From Rhodocyclaceae bacterium (lineage in GTDB: Bacteria; Pseudomonadota; Gammaproteobacteria; Burkholderiales; Rhodocyclaceae), in assembly GCA_013821865.1 (NCBI GenBank), contig PNJM01000059.1:1-11010 (forward strand): 11,010 nt of DNA, written 5' to 3'. Positions 7,601 through 11,010 of this stretch are shown piece after piece (within the stretch, counting starts at the first letter, position 1; each line of letters starts with the position of its first letter). The notes under the pieces are model-generated. The model was not told where the DNA came from. It did not search any database and saw nothing but the letters and a program-made list of their open reading frames with translations. A program made the translations under genes and the position numbers.

Positions 7601-7730
7601 GCGTGACATCGGGGAAGGCATCCACCGGCACCGCGCGGAACGCCTGCACGCCGAACACCACGACGAGCAGGAATCCCACCAGCACCAGCACCTTGTAGCG
7701 CAGCGATACTTCGACAATTGAATTCAGCAT
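4617..7730 (-). CDS. CzcA/CusA-family heavy-metal RND efflux pump (module B)
   Basis: Complete inner-membrane RND antiporter, 1037 residues, the usual length. TM1 is at about 12-30, followed by VPVDAFPDVTPVQVNVYTES and the first porter domain. TM2-6 lie around 345-500, with GIGMMVDGAVVMVEN (about 398-412) in TM4, whose Asp and Glu belong to the proton relay. The second porter domain includes QPIQMRVEELISGVRATLAL, and the last helices include FGVAMLNGIVLVSFLND and RPVLMTASVAILGLIPM. VDGAVVMVEN resembles the divalent-cation (Co/Zn/Cd/Ni) branch rather than the VDAAIVMIEN form of Cu/Ag pumps, so a divalent metal is favoured but not proven. I chose the ATG at 7730 (MLNSIVEVSL), the family start, 13 bases after the adaptor stop and with GAGG upstream, over a longer in-frame form. 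It shares GTGA with the PII-like gene. Confidence 0.95.
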   Translation of the reverse strand: MLNSIVEVSLRYKVLVLVGFLLVVVFGVQAFRAVPVDAFPDVTPVQVNVYTESPGLAAEDVEKLLTFPVETAMAGLPGVEGIRSVSLFGLSYVSVYFKDDVDIYFARRLAGEKLLEARERIPEGYGAPTLGPNSSGLGQVFWYTVDSADKKLSTMDLRTLQDWSVRLLLRTAPGVDDVTSWGGDEKQFQVLIQPQKLIKYGLTFKSVMEALEANNRQVGGQYVNLGQEQYLVRGLGLVTGTRDIGNVVITQREGAPVYVRDVAEVKEAPSLRFGAVTKDGQEVALGLALARINENAKNVVDAVKTKLKVAQQALPKGVSINPAYDRTELVEKALKTAESALLEGSILVAVILFLFLGEIRSAIVVVVTLPLAMLIAFILMRYVGMSANLMSLAGLAIGIGMMVDGAVVMVENSFRLLSHQAGKSVNRTRVILEAAREVINPIAFAILIIIVVFLPLFSLTGLEGKLFKPMALTITFAMVGSLILTLTLVPVLSALILKAKEEKDTFLVRWVKSLYLPLLDRALENKKKVIVAAVALLVAALAVFPFLGKEFMPTLQEGAIMFRVTGIPSTSLEESVRVSQRIDAVLKKEFPQTQSVLAMIGRAEKGETADVNYMEVLVGVKPEQEWPKQISMPELPGQMQEVLEKAIPTVVFAATQPIQMRVEELISGVRATLALKVYGEDLATLDRLAGEMKAVLDKVPGAADLSLEANKGKPQIVIKVNRDEAARYGINADEILEVVQAGIGGKTVSTVIDGVKRFDLQVRLDAAFRDSRQAISGIPIRTQSGALVPLSRVATVETDEGYSFVRREQLQRYAVIQMDVKGRDVDGFVKEAEAQIRQQVQLPEGYRIEWGGAFENQQRAMARLALIVPLTIGLIFLLLYTAFNSLTHAALIIANVPFAIIGGVFGLAITGQYVSVPSAIGFIAVFGVAMLNGIVLVSFLNDQRRQGLSIREAVRRGASLRLRPVLMTASVAILGLIPMLLSHGVGAETQRPLATVVVGGLFTSTALTLLLLPLMYEWVETRRERKRPATRTEGGPT

Positions 7731-7743
7731 GACAGCGGCCCTC

Positions 7744-8970
7744 TTAGTGTGCGTCGCCGATCTGCGACTTGAGCAGGCGCGCCTTGAGCGCATAGGTTCC
7801 CGCGATCACCACCCGTTCGCCCGCCTTCAGCCCGGCCTTGACCACGACCCGTCCGCGCAGCTTGTCGCCCAGATCGACGACGCGCGGCTCGAAGCCGCCA
7901 TGCTCCTCGATGAAGACCGTGGGCTGGCCCTGCATCAGCACCACCGCCTCTTCCGGCAGGAGCAGCCCCTTGCCCTTGCCGCTGGTGGGAATCGTGGCGC
8001 TGGCGAACATCTCGGACTTGAGCCGCCCGTCGGGATTGGCGACCTCCACCCGCGCCTGCACGGTGCGCGTCTCCTTGTCGACCACGGCTGCGATGTAAGT
8101 GAGCTTGCCCTCGAAGGCGGCATCGGGATAGGCGGCGACCGTCACCACGGCATCTGCCCCGAGCTTGACGCGGCTCAGATCCTTCTCGAACAGGTTGGCC
8201 TCGATCCACAGCTTCGAGAGATCGGCCACCGTGAAGAGCGGCTTGTCCGGCTGCGCCAGCTCGCCGAGGATGGCGTGCTTCTCGATCACCGTTCCGGCGA
8301 GCGGGGTCGACAGCGGGAAGGTCGAGACTGCCTTGCCGTCTGCGGACGGCGCCGAGTTCACTCCCAGCATGCGCAGCCGGTCCGCGGCGGCGGCGAGCGC
8401 GGCCTTCGACTTCTCGAATTCGGCGTGGGCGCGCAGGTGGTCCTTCTGGGCGATGATCTGGTCGCCGTGGAGTTTCTCGGCGCGCTCGAAGTCGGCCTTG
8501 GCCAATGCGTGCGCCGTCCTGGCCTGGAGCCAGACCGAGTGCGCCTCGCCCACTTCGAGGCTGTCGAGCACGGCGAGCGTCTGGCCGGCCTTCACGGCAT
8601 CGCCCAGGTTGGCGTGGACCTTGACGATGCGCCCCGGCACCCGCGGTGCGACATGGGTGATGCGATCCTGGTTGGGGCGGATGGTGGCGGTCAGCGTCAG
8701 CTGCTCGCTGACTTCCTGCTCCCTGAGTTCTTCGGTCTTGATGCCGGCGGTTTGGACCTCCTCGGCGTCGAGCTTCAGCTGCCCGGCCTCGTCCTTGTGT
8801 TCACCGGGTTTCTCGGTCCCGGCGGCGCGTTTGTCTTCGGACTTGTCGGCGGCAGCGCTCTTGTAGGCGGAGGCTTGCGGCTGCTCGCTTTGGCCGCAGC
8901 CGGCGAGGATCAGGGCCGACAAGCCAAGGGCGAGCAGTCCGGCCCGCTGCAATGGGAATGCGTTCTTCAT
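7744..8970 (-). CDS. Periplasmic adaptor lipoprotein (CzcB/HlyD-like membrane fusion protein, module B)
   Basis: Adaptor of 408 residues for the adjacent RND pump. The N-terminus is a lipoprotein signal with lipobox LAGC at 22-25, so Cys25 should be lipidated and anchor the protein to the inner membrane. After a charged linker, IRPNQDRITHVAPRVPGRIV (about 97-116) opens the lipoyl half, a coiled-coil hairpin runs about 140-203, STPLAGTVIEKHAILGE (221-237) closes the lipoyl domain, and LWIEANLFEKDL, ETRTVQARVEVANPDG and the C-terminal GLKAGERVVIAGTYALKA mark the barrel and membrane-proximal domains. It lacks the GPHGG N-terminal domain of the module A adaptor. The ATG at 8970 is chosen for the signal peptide although its ribosome binding site is weak; it lies 62 bases after the OMF stop and 13 before the pump gene. 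Confidence 0.95.
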   Translation of the reverse strand: MKNAFPLQRAGLLALGLSALILAGCGQSEQPQASAYKSAAADKSEDKRAAGTEKPGEHKDEAGQLKLDAEEVQTAGIKTEELREQEVSEQLTLTATIRPNQDRITHVAPRVPGRIVKVHANLGDAVKAGQTLAVLDSLEVGEAHSVWLQARTAHALAKADFERAEKLHGDQIIAQKDHLRAHAEFEKSKAALAAAADRLRMLGVNSAPSADGKAVSTFPLSTPLAGTVIEKHAILGELAQPDKPLFTVADLSKLWIEANLFEKDLSRVKLGADAVVTVAAYPDAAFEGKLTYIAAVVDKETRTVQARVEVANPDGRLKSEMFASATIPTSGKGKGLLLPEEAVVLMQGQPTVFIEEHGGFEPRVVDLGDKLRGRVVVKAGLKAGERVVIAGTYALKARLLKSQIGDAH

Positions 8971-9032
8971 GAATGATCTTTCGATGCGTGGTTTCTCGAT
9001 GGGGTGTAGGGGCGACGAACGGGCGGAACGCT

Positions 9033-10328
9033 TCATTTCGCCCCTCCTTTTTCCCCACTCCAGCCCGCCGCCTGTTCCAGCTCGACGCGCGTCAGGGCGA
9101 AATCGCCGACGACGTCCAGCATGTCGCGCCGGGCGTCCAGCGCCTGGCGGTTCACCAGCAGGAGCTGGAGCAGGCCGATCTCTCCCGCCCGGTAGGCGAT
9201 GGCGGCCAGGCGCTGGTTCTCCTCCAGGCTGGGCAGCACCGACTCGCCGAGCCGTTGCACGCGGGCGCGCTGGCTGGCGAGGCGCTGCCACAGCGCGAGC
9301 ACCTGGGCGCGCGTGTCGCGCACGGCGGTCTGCCGCTCGATCTGTGCCTGGGTAAGTTCCGTGCCGGCCCTGCCGATCCCCGTGGCGTTGCGCCGGAAGA
9401 GGGGGAGCGGCAGCGAGATGCTCAGCGTCGTGAGCCGATACCTGACGTCCGGCTCGGCTTCGCGCGCCGTGGACAGCCCCACGGTGAGGTCCGGATAGGC
9501 GGAGGCGCGCTCGAGTTCGAGCCGGCTTCGCCCGGCCTGCTCGCGCAGCTCCAGCGTGCGCAGCAGTGGCCGGCCGGCCGCGCTGGCGAGCAGTTCGTCC
9601 AGGGTGTAGGGCGGCGGGCCGGCGGCCAAGTCTCCGACCGCCTCGGGCAGGCTGTCCGGCGGGAGCTGCAGGGCTGCGGCCAGCTCCGCCCGCGCCTGGA
9701 TCAGCTGCTCGTTGAGCAGGGTCAGCTGATTGCGCCCGCGCTCCGCCTCCACCGCGGCGAGATTGCCGTCCAGCCGGGTGTCCTCGCCGGCGGCCACGCG
9801 CTTGCCGACCGCCGCCGCGGCTTCCTCGATCAGCCGCAGCGCCGCCCGCTCCGTCTCGGTCCGTCGCTGCAGGGACAGCACCCGGATGAAGCGTCGCTCG
9901 ACCTCGGCGCGGACCTGGCGCCGGGTCTCCTCGATGCCCTCGCGGGTCGCCGCCAGTTCCTTCTGCGCCGCGTCCCGCCGGTGCCCCTGCTGGCCGGCCA
10001 ACTCGAAGGTCTGGGCCAGGCCGATGCTGCGCTCGCGCAGCGTCTGGTCAGCCAGGCCGATCTGCGTAGCGCGCCGCCTCGCCAGGTCGGTTGCAAGCTG
10101 CGGGTTGTTCCACAGGATGCCCCGGGTGTCCCGCACCTGGCCCTCGGCGGCCGCGAGGCCGGCCTGGGCGGCGCGAAGGGTCGGATTGGCGGCCTCGGCG
10201 AGGCGCCGGGCCTCGTCAAGGGTCAGGGGACCGGCGGCTTCGGCACCCCCGAACACGAGAAATAGCCCCGCCAGGATGCCGAGGGTGCGCAGCGACGCGC
10301 CCGCCCCGGCCGGGTTGGAGAGTGACAT
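9033..10328 (-). CDS. TolC/CzcC-family outer membrane factor (module B)
   Basis: Outer membrane channel of 431 residues. A signal peptide ends near GGAEA at about residue 31. The mature part starts PLTLDEARRLAEAANPTLRA, the usual OEP opening, and shows long coiled-coil helices plus the second repeat YPDLTVGLSTAREAEPDVRY and ISLPLPLFRRNATGIG. The segment TFELAGQQGHRRDAAQ occupies the position of TFLLGGKRGARIEAAE in the module A CzcC, so the two are diverged paralogues rather than a recent copy. The ATG at 10328 has AAAGG 8 bases upstream; that site sits in one arm of a long inverted repeat and is followed by six T residues (see 10337-10413). First gene of the pump proper, ahead of the adaptor and RND genes. 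Confidence 0.94.
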   Translation of the reverse strand: MSLSNPAGAGASLRTLGILAGLFLVFGGAEAAGPLTLDEARRLAEAANPTLRAAQAGLAAAEGQVRDTRGILWNNPQLATDLARRRATQIGLADQTLRERSIGLAQTFELAGQQGHRRDAAQKELAATREGIEETRRQVRAEVERRFIRVLSLQRRTETERAALRLIEEAAAAVGKRVAAGEDTRLDGNLAAVEAERGRNQLTLLNEQLIQARAELAAALQLPPDSLPEAVGDLAAGPPPYTLDELLASAAGRPLLRTLELREQAGRSRLELERASAYPDLTVGLSTAREAEPDVRYRLTTLSISLPLPLFRRNATGIGRAGTELTQAQIERQTAVRDTRAQVLALWQRLASQRARVQRLGESVLPSLEENQRLAAIAYRAGEIGLLQLLLVNRQALDARRDMLDVVGDFALTRVELEQAAGWSGEKGGAK

Positions 10329-10413
10329 GGAAAAAACCTTTCAAGCGTTGATGCGGCGGGCGGCGGATAAGCGCCGTCCGCGACCGGATATGCGATGAAT
10401 CAGGCTTGAAAGG
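10329..10413 (-). promoter_or_regulatory. Terminator-like leader structure that buries the czcC-type ribosome binding site (module B)
   Basis: On the minus strand CCTTTCAAGC (10413-10404) and GCTTGAAAGG (10346-10337) are perfect 10-bp complements. After a small internal loop four more pairs (TGAT/ATCA) extend the stem. Between the arms lies a GC-rich stretch able to form its own hairpin (CGGCG-CTTATC-CGCCG). The downstream arm is followed at once by TTTTTT and contains the AAAGG ribosome binding site of the outer membrane factor gene. The upstream arm includes the last sense codons, and the extension the TGA stop, of the 116-residue gene. The pairing is seen directly; function as attenuator or coupling switch is inference. 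Confidence 0.5.
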
Positions 10414-10750
10414 GAGTGCGGGGAGGGCGGAAAGTGCCTTCGCGGGGATGCGATGGGATGACGGCCGGGCTTGCCGCCCAGCGGGTTTCCGTCGCCTCCG
10501 GAACCGGCAGCGACACCGGCCCGCTATCCAGACCCGTCAGATGGGTCTGGGCGTGGCAGCCGTGGTTGCATGCCTTGTCGGCAGGTCCATGATCGGGCAT
10601 GCCGGTACCCGCGGTGGTCAGGGCAAGCTCGTCGGAGAGGGCATCCGCCGCCGCCTCCGCGCCATAGCTCCACAGCGATGCGCTGAGCAGGCAGAAGGCC
10701 AGCAGCATCGCCAGGAGCGAACGGAAGCGGAAACAGAAACGGCGGGGCAT
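10400..10750 (-). CDS. Small exported Cys/His protein, CzcI-like in position
   Basis: Protein of 116 residues with an Arg-rich N-terminus and hydrophobic core (about 11-30), a Sec signal peptide likely cleaved near GAEAAA (30-35). The mature part carries ACNHGCHAQTHLTGL (60-74), with C61, H63, C65, H66 and H70 as a compact possible metal site, and ends in a Pro/Arg tail FRPPRTPFQA. Length, signal peptide, Cys/His content and place just upstream of an outer membrane factor gene parallel czcI of module A, but overall sequence similarity is slight, so I call it CzcI-like by position only. The ribosome binding site before the ATG at 10750 is weak. Its stop codon is part of the inverted repeat that controls access to the next gene's start. 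A metal-sensing or buffering role in the periplasm is inference. Confidence 0.65.
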   Translation of the reverse strand: MPRRFCFRFRSLLAMLLAFCLLSASLWSYGAEAAADALSDELALTTAGTGMPDHGPADKACNHGCHAQTHLTGLDSGPVSLPVPEATETRWAASPAVIPSHPREGTFRPPRTPFQA

Positions 10751-10764
10751 GGCCGAGGATTATC

Positions 10765-10815
10765 TCAGGTTTTGTTTTCCTGCGCCCGCGCCAGCCGCTT
10801 GTCGAACTCAGCCAC
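10765..10815 (-). CDS. Possible 16-codon small ORF between the ATPase and the Cys/His protein
   Basis: A GTG start 3 bases after the ATPase stop has a well-placed ribosome binding site (GAGGAG, 7 bases upstream) and encodes VAEFDKRLARAQENKT before TGA. The peptide is charged and would be helical, with no signal peptide. I do not recognise it. The strong ribosome binding site and spacing suggest translation, but so short an ORF can arise by chance. Confidence 0.3.
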   Translation of the reverse strand: MAEFDKRLARAQENKT

Positions 10816-10818
10816 GTT

Positions 10819-11010
10819 TCAACTCCTCAGCATGCGCAGCCCGCTCGCGATGACGACGAACTCGCTGATTTCGTGCGCCAGCACGGCGACCGGCAGGGTG
10901 AAATAGCCGCTCACGGCGCCCACGATCAGCGCCCCGATCACGACCGCCGACAGGGCCAGGTTGTGCAGAATGACGCGCCAGGTACGGCGGCTGAACCTGA
11001 TGAGGTAGGG
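10819..11010 (-). CDS. Heavy-metal P-type ATPase, C-terminal 63 residues only
   Basis: The frame is open from the right window edge and ends at TGA (10819-10821). The visible 63 residues start PYLIRFSRRTWRVILHNLAL, the linker after the P-type hinge domain, followed by two hydrophobic helices (about 13-33 and 40-58) with LAHEISEFVVIASGLRML between and within them. This matches the last two membrane helices of metal-transporting P1B-type ATPases, where the extreme C-terminus often reads LxHE-x-x-x-x-x-V-x-x-x-L-R-x-L. Such pumps move metal from cytoplasm to periplasm and would feed the RND complex downstream. The catalytic DKTGT and the CPC-type metal motif lie outside the window, so substrate is not decidable. 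It reads in the same direction as the pump genes and ends 68 bases before the next gene. Confidence 0.8.
   Translation of the reverse strand, partial: PYLIRFSRRTWRVILHNLALSAVVIGALIVGAVSGYFTLPVAVLAHEISEFVVIASGLRMLRS

Noticed and set aside
4782..7721. A 979-codon open frame on the plus strand opposite the RND pump gene
   Set aside because: Its product is low-complexity His/Arg/Asp/Gly-rich without any fold I recognise and it mirrors the third codon position of a clear RND gene; this is the usual antisense artefact of GC-rich coding DNA.
7731..7793. A 21-codon N-terminal extension of the module B RND pump
   Set aside because: The extension is Arg-rich, overlaps the adaptor gene and lies before the conserved family start MLNSIVEVSL.
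8971..9291. A 107-codon upstream extension of the module B adaptor
   Set aside because: It overlaps the outer membrane factor gene and would bury a clear lipoprotein signal peptide inside the protein.
8973..10265. A 430-codon plus-strand open frame opposite the module B outer membrane factor
   Set aside because: Composition and lack of domains show a shadow frame of the clear TolC-family gene.
1..11010. Horizontal transfer marks: insertion sequences, integrase, attachment sites, CRISPR, tRNA
   Set aside because: No transposase or integrase coding frame, no terminal inverted repeats, spaced repeat array or tRNA-like fold was seen; base composition looks even throughout by eye.

Overview
The window is a dense, GC-rich stretch in which every gene I can support lies on the minus strand, so the natural reading direction is from 11010 down to 1. 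It holds two heavy-metal efflux modules of the CzcCBA type placed head to tail. CzcI, the PII-like gene behind a czcA and the general protein style point to a beta- or gammaproteobacterium, more likely a betaproteobacterium. That is inference from gene families, because no rRNA or other taxonomic marker is present.

Module B (11010 to about 3713) begins with the last 63 codons of a metal P-type ATPase. A possible 16-codon ORF and a 116-residue exported Cys/His protein (CNHGCH motif) follow. Next come a complete tripartite pump: a TolC-type outer membrane factor (9033-10328), a lipoprotein periplasmic adaptor (7744-8970) and a 1037-residue RND pump (4617-7730). The RND gene shares GTGA with a PII-like gene (4279-4620) of the group known to accompany heavy-metal RND pumps. 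Eight bases later starts a cytoplasmic ankyrin-repeat protein (3713-4270).

Module A (about 3693 to 1) starts with a 62-codon ORF. Its first ~29 residues look like the start of a metal P-type ATPase, after which it runs into a 15-bp tandem repeat. Its stop overlaps the start of czcI (3158-3505). Then come czcC (1746-3065), czcB (240-1736) and the first 72 codons of czcA (1-217, cut by the window edge). The encoded start of CzcA, the N-terminal GPHGG domain of CzcB and the presence of CzcI match classical Co/Zn/Cd systems.

Together the genes describe metal detoxification. The P-type ATPase would move metal from cytoplasm to periplasm, the RND-adaptor-OMF complexes would carry it out of the cell, and the small exported Cys/His proteins would sense or buffer periplasmic metal. 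PII and ankyrin proteins are plausible cytoplasmic partners. The least expected signals lie between genes. Both czcC genes are preceded by an inverted repeat that buries their ribosome binding site; in module B this structure starts at the stop codon of the small upstream gene and ends in a T6 run, like an attenuator. No tRNA, rRNA, insertion sequence, CRISPR array or gene-free stretch above 300 bases was seen.
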